This document shows, in pieces, positions 42,125-57,000 of a stretch of 64,000 bases of DNA. The DNA lies in the NCBI GenBank assembly GCA_026936325.1, contig JAPTHN010000018.1:14885300-14949299 (forward strand), in the 5' to 3' direction. Source of the stretch: Platynereis dumerilii (lineage: Eukaryota; Annelida; Polychaeta; Phyllodocida; Nereididae). A program made the position numbers and the translations under genes. The stretch's first letter is position 1. The number at the start of each line of letters is the position of its first letter. The notes under the pieces were generated by a model. It searched no databases. It was not told where the DNA came from and worked only from the letters and a program-made list of their open reading frames with translations.

Positions 42125-45100
42125 TAGGGGAGTTAGGCCACAAAGTAAGTGAGAATTATGAAAGAACAATAAGAATAATCAGATTTGGCTGTGCTCGGCA
42201 CTCTAACCCGACGGCACGTTTCTAGCTGGAGTGAAGGATGCACTCACCGAATCTCACGTAAGGCTGACTCAATAGATGAAGGTGTGCTCCGCCTAGATTA
42301 AATGGGTCAGATAAATAATGAATTAGATATAGAACGAGGCGAGGAAGTGGCTTGTCAGTTTGTAATGTGTGAGAGTTTATATTGTTCAGAATACATGTAG
42401 GAGAAAAGCCGTACGGATGTTCAGGATGTGGAATCGTCCTGGACAGTCGTATGTTTCTCAGAGATGGTTGTAGAGTGTTACAGGAGTAGAAGAGGGATAG
42501 ATGGTCTTATTAGGAGAGTCTGCAAGTAGGATTCGGTCCAGAGGGACCCTGTAAATCAAGGAAAACAAGAATCCAAGGATTCAAGAAAGTGTCGAAATGA
42601 CCCTACAATTGTGGAAATTGTGGGACAGAACCTGAGTTTGGAGGCTGAGTTCAAGATGGGACGTTAGCAGGTGTCCCAGGGTTAGCCTTAAGTACTGAAT
42701 TAATGATACAAACGTGAACTTGTATGCAAAGGCCAATGCTAATTTGAGTTTTAGACATGTACATGTACTAAAACGTGTAAAAAAGGTTAAAAATTGATAT
42801 CTGAGAGCTATTAAGGTCTGGACCTGTGGTATGAGAGTTAAAAGGCCTAGAGATGGATTGACCGGTACAGGACAATCCCACAGATAATGGACCAATGTAT
42901 ATTGAGTTGGATATGGATCTATCAGGTTGATATTTACATGTATTATAACCATTAAGGATTCAAGAAAGTGTCGGTATGACCATTCACTTGTGGAAATTGT
43001 GGGACCAACCCCGAGTTTAGAGCCTGAATTCAAGATGGGACGTTTGCAGGTGTCCCAGAGTTGGCTTTAAATACTAAGTTAAGTGTGTCACAGTAGTCGT
43101 GATTTGAAGTGGTACCGCATTTGCAAAAAACCGAATGTGCACATTCATCGCAAATGTAGGGTGCTAATAGAATCGGACCCAGGATCAAACCCAGGGTTCT
43201 GGGTGGAACCTTTGAGGAAGTCAAGTAGGTCCATTTAGACTGTGGATATAAGATGGAAGGGAAATGAGAGCAAAGAGAGTGGCGTTCCGGGAAAATACCC
43301 ACGTTTGGCAGACCAAAAGTAGGCCTATACCACCGAAGAGAAGTTTTTTATGCTGCATAACAAGAGGAGAGAGACCCATAATTATTCCAGCTAATCTGGA
43401 AATGATGAAAGGAGTTAATTAGGGAGTCAATTGGGGTTCAAAGAGATCCCAGTGGGTAGAAATAGGAGTTTGTAATATCAGAAATTATCAAGGTAGGGAG
43501 GTGTATAGCTGGAGTTTTTGTCTGGAATTTGGGAACTAACTGAATAAATGACGGCAAGAGTGTCAATATAGAAATATGGTGGCTGCAAGGCCTGTACATA
43601 CATTAATTGGTTGTGTACAGATTGTAAAGTATGAGGCTATCATGGGGAGGTGTTGTCAGGCCCGAAGGAATGTTGGTATAACAGGAGGCACGGCTTATGC
43701 AGGGATTCTTATTTTTGGTCTCACAGTCGCACAAATTGCAACGTGACGCTCGGGCTTGAGACTATGCACCGGGCGAGACCTGGAGAAATAGTCGGTAGGT
43801 TGATATGGCCCTGTTGAGGGAGACTGTAAACCGAGCTGTACTGGCTCCATTGTTAGAGATTTGGGCCTATAAGGTCTAATCTTAAAGTGGTCGTAATCTC
43901 GGGTAAGATGTGTAGAAGAGCCAGAATCTGAGCCAGAGTTTCGGGTGGAATATGAGGAGGTGATAGGTAATCCTACTTGGCCTGGAGACTGATAAAAAGA
44001 TGGTGGTTGAGGACTGGATCATGTGGAGACTATTATGGGCTGGATCTAGCCAGTGAGAACTAGGCATCGGATTGAAGTGACAAATGAGCTGTACTGGCTC
44101 AGTCGCTAGAGATTAGGCCCCTATGGCCACATCATAATGGCCATATCCTTGGTCCGAATGTATGAGAGTGCCAGAATCTGAGACTGAGTTCTGGATGGGA
44201 CATATGGGGATGCCAAGTAGTCCTATTTGGCTTGTAAATTGCTAACACTGGTGGTTACGGACTGGATCCTGTGTAGACTACTATGGGCTGGATATAGTCC
44301 GTGAGAACTAGGCATAGCAGAGCGAAATGAACAACGAGCTGTACTGGCTCGGTTGTTAGAGATTAAGGACTATGTGGACAACTCTTAATGGGCCTACCCT
44401 CGGAAAGAATGTGAGAAAGTGCCAGAATCTGAGACCGAGTTCTGGATGGGCCCTGTGGGGATGTCAAGAAGTCCCATCTGGCCAGTGAGTTGGAAAACAG
44501 CTTGTGGTTGAGGGTTATATCTAGCCGAGCTATTATGGGCTGGAGACCATCGGTGAGAACTAGGCATAACAGGTTAGAATTCAGTACTATGAGAATAAAC
44601 ATTCCAGGGACCTATGAAAGGGAGCTATTCCAATTCCAGCCAACCTGGAGAGACCATTCACTATGGGTAGAAGACTGTCCGAGAGGTTGGAATCGCAGAC
44701 AGTTGTTTTATGTCGAGTGATGTGTGAGGATCGTGTACTGTGGTGGATAGGGATGAAAGATGTACTATTGTCTCAGTATGTTAGTCATGACAGGGAAGGC
44801 TTTGATATATTGGTGAAGTCGCTATGAGGTCCCAGGGGCAGGATTTTACTACTCTAACAGGCAGACTGTCAGTGGCTGTGTTCCGTGGCCGTCCCAGCGC
44901 ACAAGTTTATCTGTGCGTTGGTAGTAACAGTCAGCGTCGAGGGGCTCTATTGTGGGAAAGTTTATTAGAGGAGCAGTCGATTACTTCAGAGAGGAAAGTC
45001 TGAGCCTGGTGCGGTTACCAGAACATCCCCTGTGTGGCCATAAAATAAGGAGAGTTCAGGGGCACTGCTGCAGGTCCTTATTACGGGTCAGTTATGGCGG

Positions 45101-47010
45101 CTGAGCGTCATGAAACCATGAAGTAAGATTGAAAAAAATAAAGGTTAAAAAATTAAATTAAAAAATAAATAAAACCTGCTTGTGTATAGAATGTACAAAA
45201 TAGAAGGAAGAGTTGAGAAGAGGATGACAAGACCACTTGATGGCCAAGTTCGAGACCCCAGGCTTAGGGAGCGATGGATGAAGTGGACCTACATGCATCA
45301 CCATAGCATCCATGAGTGCCTGAGCGAGGGAGTAGTCAAAGATAAGAACCAGGGAGGGAATAGAACCCAGGTCTGTGTCTAAGTCTGGGAGAAGAGCAAA
45401 AGCACTGAATCGGAGTTGGCAATTGCTGTCTATTGGTGTTGCTTGAGCTAGATTTTACCAGGGAATATAGAATGTATGTTTGGTCCATATAATCCCACTG
45501 AAGACGAACTCCCTGGGTGTTACCTCGGTCTAGGTGCATTTAAGAGAAAGGGAAAAAGGATGATGTTGTGCAAATTTTTAGGGGGAAGAGTGAAAGTGGA
45601 TGTGTGCCAAGGAATAGAAGGAAAGGGAGTGACTAACAGATAATTTAAAGAGGAGGGAGAACTCAGCCTATGAGCTAACTATGCTATAATAGTGTTTAAA
45701 TTTTTAGAAATTATTTTAGAGATAAAAAAGGCTGGCAAGGGACATAGGTCATGAGGATCCGCAAGGATAAGCCAAGAGGTCTCATACCAAGAATAAAAAT
45801 AGGGATGCTATCCTACTGATTGTCTAAATGGAGGCCAAATGCCGAGGAGCTGGGCCGGCGCCAATGGCCTCTTAATTTAGATTACTGGGAGGCTAAGAAG
45901 TCTCCCGTTGTGAGGTGTAATGTTATTTATCGGATTGGATGGCTAAGAAAATTGAAAAAGCCTAATGTTGGGCAGATCACTCGTTTCAGCCCCGGCGGGT
46001 AATATTTGCGGTCAGCGCTGGCCTGTTAGGTAAAATGTTGGGTTTTTCCAACAGTTTGTGAACTGGGGGTCGTACCACACGAACACAGGGACCGAAGGAA
46101 GATTGCACGAGCTATACCAACCGCTCCAGGGACCCCAGGGAAGTCGGTATATCAAGAACTGTAGCTCCCTAGTACAGGAGAGCCTTGTATACCCGGGACC
46201 ACTGGGGATTCAGCGAGGTCAATTGAAGGGTTCCCGAGCAAGCAAAAGGGCCCCATGGATCAGTCTTCCTAAATGTGGTGCGTGAGGTATGAATGCATAT
46301 GGGTTCGTTGATGGACATGGATAGTGATAGTATGGAGTTCAATTTGGACAAGATATGCAATCTTTGTCATTTTAACTATGGATTGGTTATGGTGATTAAG
46401 ATTCAGATTTAAAGGCCACACATCTGGAAGGTTACTTTATAGATTGGTAAAATTATAGACTCTGCTAGTGCTCTGACTGTGTTAAGAGGCTCACGGGGCC
46501 AAGGAGAGCCTGTGTATGCGAGCAAGTTCCCTGTGTGAGAGAAGGGTTGCTCCAATTTGGAGGGGATCATAAACAGACTGGGTTCTAGGTTGTCCCACCG
46601 TTGGTCCATCTTCTTCTAAAAGTAAGGGAGGATCGGTGTGAAATGTGCGTAGGCTGGTCCGGTCCAGGATCGAAGCCATAGAGGTGGCTTGAAGGCTTAC
46701 ATTCGAGATCTAGCTGCAAAGAGAACATGGCAAGGAAGGAAGGGAAATTATTAAACAATTAAAGGACCGAGAGAGGTCCAAATACATAACATATGGGGAT
46801 AGTAATGAAATTTTAGTGAGTCGAGAAATGAGTATACAAACGATCCCCAAAATTAAGGGACAAGGGGAATGGTAGAGGGGGCCATCAGCATGATGTCAGT
46901 GCTTCATGGGGAAATCTGGTATAAATCGGTCCCTGCCTTAACTCCAGAAGTGGTGTAAAATACCTGAACAACTGGCAGAGATAGCATTTTTGTGGTCAAT
47001 TGGGCCGAAG

Positions 47011-47905
47011 CCAGTATCTTAGGGCTTAGTGCCTTTATAAGGATTATGTACACATGTCCGTGAGGGTTAGCTATGTTGATTCTAAGCCAGTATCCTATGG
47101 CTTATGTCGACCCTCACAGGGTCGGCCGTGAGTCTCCGTCTCATGAAAGTCGGGAGGACTCAATCCAGTATCTTAGGGTTTAGTGCTAGCCCTTCAGGGT
47201 TAGCTGTATACATAAGAAACTGGGAGATCAGAAAGATCTCTTCGCCAGTATCTTAGGGCTTAGTGCAGTTAGTAAGGATTGGATGCCCTTAAACTTTTAA
47301 GGGACAGATACGAGGGCCCCGGGCCAGTATCTTAGGGCTTAGAGCAGCCCTTTCAGGATCAGTTGTGAGTCTGAATTCCGTGCAGGTCGGAGAGGCTCAA
47401 TCCAGTATCTTAGGGCTTAGTGCTAGCCTTTCAGGATTAGCTGTAGATGCAATCCGTCAGCAAGTCAAAGAGATTTAAGCCAGTATCTTAGGGCTTAGTG
47501 CAGTTCGCAAGGATTAGTAGACCGTGGCTCTAGGAGTAAGGTACTATGGCCTCGGGCCAGTATCTTAGGGCTTAGAGCAGACCTTACAGTTGTCAGTCTG
47601 AATCCCGAGTAGGTCGGGGGGGCTCAATCCAGTATCTTAGGGTTGAGTGCTAGCCTTTCAGGATTAGCTGTAGATGCAACCAACCGGCAAGTGAGGGAGC
47701 CCTCAACCAGTATCTTAGGGTTTAGTGCATATTGTAAGGAAAGCAGTTCATGGCTCAAGCAGTCAGATGAGATTGCCCCGGGCCAGTATCTTAGGGCTTG
47801 GGGCAGCCCTTTCAGGGTCAGTTATAAGTCTAAATCCCGTGCAGATCGGGGTGGCCCCGAACCAGTATCTTAGGGTTTCGTGCTGGCCTTTCAAGGTCAA
47901 AGTAT
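47011..47905 (+). repeat. 77-bp trimeric minisatellite (copy 3)
   Basis: Same twelve-monomer array; shares CTTACAG with copy 2 and has its own changes near 47,461 and 47,531. Confidence 0.9.
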
Positions 47906-48380
47906 AGAAAACAGGTCATAAGTCCAGGGCACGATCGTTTTTGTCTTGACGTGTAAAACAGGTCATAGATCCCGGGCACGACCGGTTTGTCAGAAAATAG
48001 GCTAATGGGGTCAGTAATAAAAGGAACGAAGGAAAGAAGGGTGGCCGATCAGCTAGGGAGACCAAGGTAAAATTATGGTCAGATTTATGCATCACCTCGG
48101 TTCCTTCTTTCTGTCACTGGAGTCAGTCGGATCCGTGTCTACTGGTGTTTCCCATAGAAGGAGACCTGAGACCACCTGGCATCTAACACCCAACGCATTA
48201 AGTGCCTAACGGGCATTTGAGTGAGAAAGGCTAATCTAAGAACTTTGAACCAGAACTCAAACCGCTTCTGGTGGCCTAACTCAGGTGGTGCTCCCAGTTC
48301 TACATCTAAGTTAGTGATCCGAAGATCATTGAATATTTAAGGCTAAGTTCCCCACCGGGAACTGTCTACTTTTCGGATTA

Positions 48381-48991
48381 GTGTGTGTTCTCATAGGTGG
48401 ATTCAAGTCTGTGTTTGATCTGGACGTTTTGCCACAAACAGAACATCCCTGTGGCTTGTCACCAGTGTGTTTTGTGAGGCTGTTGTATGGGCTGAATATT
48501 CTGACGCAAACTGAACAACCGTACGGCTTTTCTCCAGTATGTGTTTCTCATGTGTGACTTGAACTGTTAGTCCAGGTGAACCCTCTGCCGCAAATGGAAC
48601 ATCCATACGGGATTTCTCCCTTGTGTTGTCTCAGATGATGGGTTAGATCTCCATTGGTACCATCCATTTACTCACACACAAGACATTTGTAGGGCTACTC
48701 TCCATTATGTGATCTCAAACGTGCTGTAAGAAGTGATTTGGTTCTGCGTTTAATGCCATAAACGGGACATCCAAAGGGCCTCTCATCAGTGTGACTCATC
48801 CTGTGCGTTGTCACTTCTCCCTTGTTAACAAATCTTTTACCACAAGCTGATCATCCATGTGGTGAGCATTTTGTCGCAATCCGAACATCCATACAGCCTT
48901 TCTCCAGTGTGTGTTCTTGTGTATGCTTTCCAGTTCTTCATTTGTCATGGATGTTATACCATATTCTGAACATCCATGTGGCTTTAGAAGA
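48381..48991 (-). pseudogene. Decayed C2H2 zinc-finger array (copy 3)
   Basis: Same remnant and same interruptions as in copies 1 and 2. Confidence 0.8.
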
Positions 48992-49890
48992 AGTGGCTAA
49001 AAGTAAACTCATGAAGTGATTAACTGTTGGATGATGCAGGAGTCAATCTTGTGAGTTATCTATACTGGGCTAACAGGGATGGTCAATCTAAAGGGCAGCC
49101 AAGAGTATCTCAGGGTGTGAGATAACTAAGTTAGATAATTGGATTGATATTAAGTTTTGCGGAACAATTTCTATTTATTCTCCTCAGAGTACATGTATGG
49201 GGGCCGCCATGGAGGGAAGGCATGTGGGAGAAGAAGAAGAAAAAGTAATAAGGCCCAAAATTATAAGAAACCTGCGGAATGAGAGGAGAGAAGAAGCAGA
49301 AGAAGGTGTTTATGGAAAGTAGCCGTGATTTATCCAATACGGGACCAGGTTACTATGGAATTTTGTAGTATCCAGTTGCTGTCCCTAGCTCATCCATTGG
49401 AAAAGCTTGATGGAGAGATGACGTCAATGCAGTCAGAAGAATGTCGTGGGTGGTTGGTACAAGTCCCGAGTCTTCTCTCGGACGTGGTATTTTAATTCCC
49501 TGTGGTCATCACTTCAGTTCCCGTCCAGCAGAGTAGGCCTGGCACTAAAATACACCAATTTGGTCAATGTAGTTACCGAGCTTGACACCAGGAGTCGCTT
49601 TTCGTCAAAGTTAAATCTGTAAGTGCCCCCTGGCTGGAAGTTGGACAGCAGAGCAGTAAGATGACCATCTATCAGTTAGGAGAATGACCAGATGGTGATC
49701 ATCCATCAGGGACATGACCAATTGGCAAAGACCTCACAATAGCATTTTAAGGTTTTCTAAAGCCATGCTTGGCCTGGTGCCTATATTTTGATGGAAACCA
49801 GTTCAGGATATGACCAATGTGGTCAGTCTGTTAGGGACATGACCTATTGGAAGGGAAAGCAAATTTCAACAAAGAAGTCAATGAGGATCA

Positions 49891-51081
49891 AAACAAGGAA
49901 ATTACGGGAAGTTATTTCCCAAAAGTGTCATGGAACTATTCTGAGAAAATTCAAGAAGATCGGGATAGCATGTAACTAAGTCAGAGGGACTTATGGCCAA
50001 TATGTTATGGTCAAATTTGTTTGTAGGATGTATTAAGAGAGGAATTATAAGCAATTAGGCCATCACGAGATTAGATGAAGCCTGTGACATGGCCCTTCTG
50101 AAATAAATTTTGTGCAAAAGGACGGTTCCAATTTTCAAAAAATTCCCATTAAAGAAGCAGCAAAGGTAAAGCCACGAAAATTACGCGGGGTTGTTGGCCA
50201 AAGTGTAATGGAACTAATCTGAGAAAAATCGAGAAAATTGGACCACGGGAAAAAAAGCCCTTGTCCAAAATATGTCGGGAGTAATACTGCTCACTGGGCA
50301 GTTGGAAACATTCAGAAAAATTCGGGAATAGGGCCACTAGGTGCGGGAGGCATCCAGAGTTCAAATTCCGAGCTCCACAATAATTTTTTGAAAACTCGCG
50401 GGACACTCCTCGGTCATGACCTTGACCCAGAGTGGGTGACGTCATTGAAGTAGATCAGTCAAAATGACTCACAACAGCTACATTGTGGTCCAATTGTTTG
50501 TAGGATGTTCAGAGAAGAGAATTATAAACAATTAGGCCGTCACGAGATTAAATGCAGCCTGTGACATGGCCATTTTGAAATAAATTTTGTGCAAAAGGAC
50601 AGTACCAATTTTCGAAAAATTCCCATTAAAAGACCAGCAAAGATAGAGCCACGAAAATTGCAAGAGGTTGTTGGCCAAAGTGTAATGGAACTATTCTAAG
50701 AGAATCGAGAAAATCGGACCACAGGAAAAAAAGCCCTTGTCCCAAATATGTCGAGAGTAAAACTGCTCACTGGGCAGTTAGAAAAATTCAGAAAAATTCG
50801 GGAATAGAGCCATTATGTGCGGGAAGCATCCAGGGTTCCAATTCCGAGCTCCAGAATAATCTTCTGAAAACCCGCGGGATACTCCCCAACCATGACCTTG
50901 ACCCAGAGTGGGTGACGTCATAATAGCGGTCATCCAGACAGGCCTGTAATTGGGTCAAATCTGAATTCTAACAGATATATTATGGTCAAAATTGTTTGAA
51001 GGATGTACAGAGAGAGGAACACTAAACCATTAGACCAGCAGAAGGTTAGGTGAAGCACATGGCATCATACAGAAAGCCCAC
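49891..51081 (+). repeat. 480-500-bp AT-rich tandem subrepeats (copy 3)
   Basis: Same block as in copies 1 and 2; absent from the cut copy 4. Confidence 0.88.
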
Positions 51082-51549
51082 TCACCTGATAATTTCCTGT
51101 GGATAATTTCATCCAGAAAGTTGAAAATTAAATAAAAAATATACTCCATGTGATCCAGTTGCAGGTAAAATCCGAATAGTGAGAAGAGAGAACAGATTGA
51201 ATGATTAACTGGGGAGATTTGATTGAAATTGAAATGATTGAGAAGCAATCATAATTGCGCCAAATTTATAAAGTTTGCAGACACGCTCGGGACCCCGGTA
51301 CGGCTGCCGTTTCGTCCTCACTTGGACTCCTCAGCCTGGGGGTGGCTGTCTGCTAACTGTTCTGCAGCCAATTCCAGCAGAAACAGTGGAAATAAAGCCA
51401 AAATACATCCAAAAACCAGAGAGCCTGAAAACAACATGTTCACCTTCAGTATAACCGTCGAGAAATGGCGCGACGCCCAGACGGCCGCCAGGTGGAGACA
51501 GAGTGCGCACAGAGCTAGCCATTGGTGGGGGTTTCCCATGAAAATAAGT

Positions 51550-53190
51550 ATGTTCGGGGGGTGTTGGGGGGGTGTTGGGTACCTGGAAAATTCTATTAAT
51601 TCAAGTCGACCAGAATGGTCCAAGAATGGGGCCAATACGTGGAAAATTGAGCGAGATATGACACGATTGTGATTTTAAGCAATTATTTTTTTCTGGAAAA
51701 AGTACGATAGTTAGAGGGCTGCAATTTGGAGGGTAAGGACCTGGGAGGTAAGGGGGGTCACTGAATTTTTCTCAGGGGGGGCCGAGTTCTGTAAGTCCTG
51801 GAATTTTCGCCGCAAAAAAAGTAAATTCTGAATCTGGGCCTCGGCCACGTGGTGTTGCAGACGTAATGAATGGGGCGTATTTAAGGGTTGAGGGGTGATC
51901 CTCGGGGGTGTGGGGGTCAAGGGGGGTCATGTGGGTGCCCAAGAGATCTTAATATGGCTGCAGGCCGAGCCCGAAGACCGAGGAAAGCGAGAAATTAAAA
52001 TTTCAAAAAATTGGCTCCAGGGGCGGATTCGGGAGTCAGGGGGGGTGCAGGGGGGTCCAGAAATTATTATTAGGTGCAAATGGTAGGGATAGAGACAAGA
52101 TTTACTTAATATTAATAAAATTGAGGAAATTTGAAATTATTGTTGTTGTTTTGAATTACATTAATTATGAAAAAAGTGTCAGTCTCGGAGGGCTGCACTT
52201 TGTGAAAAGGGCTTCTAGATGGGTCCAAGGGTATTACTGAACATATTTCACAGTAATTAGGCTCATGTGTATCGTAAAAAGGTAAATTGAAATTTTGTCC
52301 AACACTGGATCCACACATCGAGCACGTGGTTGAATGAAAGTGTCGTGGGGGTCTATTGAGGGGGTCAAAGACCCCTTGGGGGGGCATAGGAGATAATTGG
52401 GACCTATAGGTATTACTTTGTTGTGTGTACGGTTGATAGTTAGGCCTCAAAGTTACCAGTGAGTGATAATTGGGGATGTAAACAAACCAGAGATTCTTCT
52501 GCGCAGGGGGGTCGGCGGGGGGTGGGGGGGTGTTTTTGAGGTTCTGAAAATTATGTTAATTCACCCCGGTCACAATGGTATCTGAATAGAGAAAAACGAC
52601 CCAAAATTGAGGAAATTTTAATTCAATCTTAATTTTATGGAATAAAAATATTTATGGACAATTACCAGATTGAGAGGGCTGTACTTTCCCTCTTTCAGGT
52701 CTAGGGAGGCCCTGGGGGGCTATCGATTACCCTGGAGGGTGAATCAGTCTCGAAAGCGCCTATGACAAGTTTGTTGAATATTGTCCATTTTTGGATCTGC
52801 GCACCGAGTAATATGATTGAAAAAATTATTCACGGGGGCTACGTGGGGCCCTGGGGTTGTCCCTGGGGGGTGTGGAATCTGTGTTGGGTCTGTAGGAGCA
52901 AATTGATTACATGCATAGGCCTTATAGATCCCCGAGGGTGGAATAATGGTGGAAATTGTGATTTTGAGGATTTTTAGCATGCAGGGGCGGATTCAGGAGC
53001 CAGGGGGGGTCCGGGGGGGTCGGGAATATTTTTAGAGTTAGTTTCAGGGGGTCAAGGTTATTAATAATGAACAGGAAGTAAATGAGTATAAGAAAGTTGT
53101 GACAACCAGTGATTTTGTTAGAACCATTTTATTTGATGAAGTCGAAGATACCAATGGCTGACTTTCCAGATATGGGCCTAAATTAAGTAG
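51550..53190 (+). repeat. 475-490-bp tandem subrepeats with long G runs (copy 3)
   Basis: Same block as copies 1 and 2; absent from copy 4. Confidence 0.85.
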
Positions 53191-53279
53191 GACTGATTCA
53201 GGAACGTGTAGGGGATGAACCCTGTAGAAAGATTATGCTATCTGGAAGCTGTTGGGTGATTAGGCTGTATGGTGAATGT

Positions 53280-54020
53280 TTCCAGGCTGTACTGTCCGGT
53301 GGCGGCCATCTTGGATTAGAAGAAAACTGATAATTAGGCCAGGAGAATATGGTTAGAGAGTTAGAGGAAGGTAGAATCAAGGCTACAAATAGTCAGAATA
53401 GAGACTGAGATGTTGAGGTTTCCTCCAGACTGTACTGTTTGGCGGCGGCCATCTTGGATTCAGTAGAAAGCCCAGGGAATCAGAACGGTGGATTAAATTG
53501 GGTCAGGAGTATCTGGGAACTGGGGTTGCAGGAGGAAGTTACGTATGTGTTTAAGAATATTGGGAGAATAAGAGGTGGTTAGGCCGTTATATCCAGTCTG
53601 TACTGTCCGGTGGCGGCCATTTTGAATTTCTAGAAGATCTAAAGATTCGTGAAACTTACGTAGGACTGTGTATGTCTAAGACGTGGTATTAGAGGAGAGG
53701 ACATACTCTATTTGTGACTTACATGGAATGGCAGAGCCTCATGGTCGTATGTATCAGACTGTACTGTCCGACGGTGGCGGCCATTTTGGATTTTGAGAGT
53801 TCAGTGAGTCCAGATTGATGACATGGGACTCGGCATAAAATAGGAATAGTTTGGCAATATGGAGAGGATTATACTAGGAGATTGCTAGAATTGGGATTGG
53901 AAAACTTGCATGTTGGTTTTGCGGAGGTACGTTGTTTGGTAGAGGCCATCTTGGATTCCGAGATCGGGGAAAACAAATCGGACTGTACTGTCCCGATATT
54001 GGACTTGGATTAGGGCAGAG
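53280..54020 (+). repeat. CTGTACTGTCCGG / YY1-like repeats (copy 3)
   Basis: Same five repeats as in copies 1 and 2. Confidence 0.85.
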
Positions 54021-57000
54021 TAGGGGAGTTAGGCCACAAAGTAAGTGAGAATTATGAAAGAACAATAAGAATAATCAGATTTGGCTGTGCTCGGCACTCT
54101 AACCCGACGGCACGTTTCTAGCTGGAGTGAAGGATGCACTCACCGAATCTCACGTAAGGCTGACTCAATAGATGAAGGTGTGCTCCGCCTAGATTAAATG
54201 GGTCAGATAAATAATGAATTAGATATAGAACGAGGCGAGGAAGTGGCTTGTCAGTTTGTAATGTGTGAGAGTTTATATTGTTCAGAATACATGTAGGAGA
54301 AAAGCCGTACGGATGTTCAGGATGTGGAATCGTCCTGGACAGTCGTATGTTTCTCAGAGATGGTTGTAGAGTGTTACAGGAGTAGAAGAGGGATAGATGG
54401 TCTTATTAGGAGAGTCTGCAAGTAGGATTCGGTCCAGAGGGACCCTGTAAATCAAGGAAAACAAGAATCCAAGGATTCAAGAAAGTGTCGAAATGACCCT
54501 ACAATTGTGGAAATTGTGGGACAGAACCTGAGTTTGGAGGCTGAGTTCAAGATGGGACGTTAGCAGGTGTCCCAGGGTTAGCCTTAAGTACTGAATTAAT
54601 GATACAAACGTGAACTTGTATGCAAAGGCCAATGCTAATTTGAGTTTTAGACATGTACATGTACTAAAACGTGTAAAAAAGGTTAAAAATTGATATCTGA
54701 GAGCTATTAAGGTCTGGACCTGTGGTATGAGAGTTAAAAGGCCTAGAGATGGATTGACCGGTACAGGACAATCCCACAGATAATGGACCAATGTATATTG
54801 AGTTGGATATGGATCTATCAGGTTGATATTTACATGTATTATAACCATTAAGGATTCAAGAAAGTGTCGGTATGACCATTCACTTGTGGAAATTGTGGGA
54901 CCAACCCCGAGTTTAGAGCCTGAATTCAAGATGGGACGTTTGCAGGTGTCCCAGAGTTGGCTTTAAATACTAAGTTAAGTGTGTCACAGTAGTCGTGATT
55001 TGAAGTGGTACCGCATTTGCAAAAAACCGAATGTGCACATTCATCGCAAATGTAGGGTGCTAATAGAATCGGACCCAGGATCAAACCCAGGGTTCTGGGT
55101 GGAACCTTTGAGGAAGTCAAGTAGGTCCATTTAGACTGTGGATATAAGATGGAAGGGAAATGAGAGCAAAGAGAGTGGCGTTCCGGGAAAATACCCACGT
55201 TTGGCAGACCAAAAGTAGGCCTATACCACCGAAGAGAAGTTTTTTATGCTGCATAACAAGAGGAGAGAGACCCATAATTATTCCAGCTAATCTGGAAATG
55301 ATGAAAGGAGTTAATTAGGGAGTCAATTGGGGTTCAAAGAGATCCCAGTGGGTAGAAATAGGAGTTTGTAATATCAGAAATTATCAAGGTAGGGAGGTGT
55401 ATAGCTGGAGTTTTTGTCTGGAATTTGGGAACTAACTGAATAAATGACGGCAAGAGTGTCAATATAGAAATATGGTGGCTGCAAGGCCTGTACATACATT
55501 AATTGGTTGTGTACAGATTGTAAAGTATGAGGCTATCATGGGGAGGTGTTGTCAGGCCCGAAGGAATGTTGGTATAACAGGAGGCACGGCTTATGCAGGG
55601 ATTCTTATTTTTGGTCTCACAGTCGCACAAATTGCAACGTGACGCTCGGGCTTGAGACTATGCACCGGGCGAGACCTGGAGAAATAGTCGGTAGGTTGAT
55701 ATGGCCCTGTTGAGGGAGACTGTAAACCGAGCTGTACTGGCTCCATTGTTAGAGATTTGGGCCTATAAGGTCTAATCTTAAAGTGGTCGTAATCTCGGGT
55801 AAGATGTGTAGAAGAGCCAGAATCTGAGCCAGAGTTTCGGGTGGAATATGAGGAGGTGATAGGTAATCCTACTTGGCCTGGAGACTGATAAAAAGATGGT
55901 GGTTGAGGACTGGATCATGTGGAGACTATTATGGGCTGGATCTAGCCAGTGAGAACTAGGCATCGGATTGAAGTGACAAATGAGCTGTACTGGCTCAGTC
56001 GCTAGAGATTAGGCCCCTATGGCCACATCATAATGGCCATATCCTTGGTCCGAATGTATGAGAGTGCCAGAATCTGAGACTGAGTTCTGGATGGGACATA
56101 TGGGGATGCCAAGTAGTCCTATTTGGCTTGTAAATTGCTAACACTGGTGGTTACGGACTGGATCCTGTGTAGACTACTATGGGCTGGATATAGTCCGTGA
56201 GAACTAGGCATAGCAGAGCGAAATGAACAACGAGCTGTACTGGCTCGGTTGTTAGAGATTAAGGACTATGTGGACAACTCTTAATGGGCCTACCCTCGGA
56301 AAGAATGTGAGAAAGTGCCAGAATCTGAGACCGAGTTCTGGATGGGCCCTGTGGGGATGTCAAGAAGTCCCATCTGGCCAGTGAGTTGGAAAACAGCTTG
56401 TGGTTGAGGGTTATATCTAGCCGAGCTATTATGGGCTGGAGACCATCGGTGAGAACTAGGCATAACAGGTTAGAATTCAGTACTATGAGAATAAACATTC
56501 CAGGGACCTATGAAAGGGAGCTATTCCAATTCCAGCCAACCTGGAGAGACCATTCACTATGGGTAGAAGACTGTCCGAGAGGTTGGAATCGCAGACAGTT
56601 GTTTTATGTCGAGTGATGTGTGAGGATCGTGTACTGTGGTGGATAGGGATGAAAGATGTACTATTGTCTCAGTATGTTAGTCATGACAGGGAAGGCTTTG
56701 ATATATTGGTGAAGTCGCTATGAGGTCCCAGGGGCAGGATTTTACTACTCTAACAGGCAGACTGTCAGTGGCTGTGTTCCGTGGCCGTCCCAGCGCACAA
56801 GTTTATCTGTGCGTTGGTAGTAACAGTCAGCGTCGAGGGGCTCTATTGTGGGAAAGTTTATTAGAGGAGCAGTCGATTACTTCAGAGAGGAAAGTCTGAG
56901 CCTGGTGCGGTTACCAGAACATCCCCTGTGTGGCCATAAAATAAGGAGAGTTCAGGGGCACTGCTGCAGGTCCTTATTACGGGTCAGTTATGGCGGCTGA

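Larger units (their letters stand above)
32521..44414 (+). repeat. 11.9-kb subtelomeric satellite, copy 2
   Basis: Second full copy, 11,894 bp, head to tail with copy 1 and nearly identical to it. Shares private variants with copy 3, for example in the A-rich tract near 33,240 and CTTACAG near 35,690. Confidence 0.95.
44415..56310 (+). repeat. 11.9-kb subtelomeric satellite, copy 3
   Basis: Third full copy, 11,896 bp. Head to tail, same order of internal subrepeats as copies 1 and 2. Confidence 0.95.

Noticed and set aside
20626-56310. Ribosomal DNA array, because the period is near 12 kb
   Set aside because: No 18S, 5.8S or 28S sequence is recognisable in the unit. The unit is made of short tandem families and a zinc-finger remnant.
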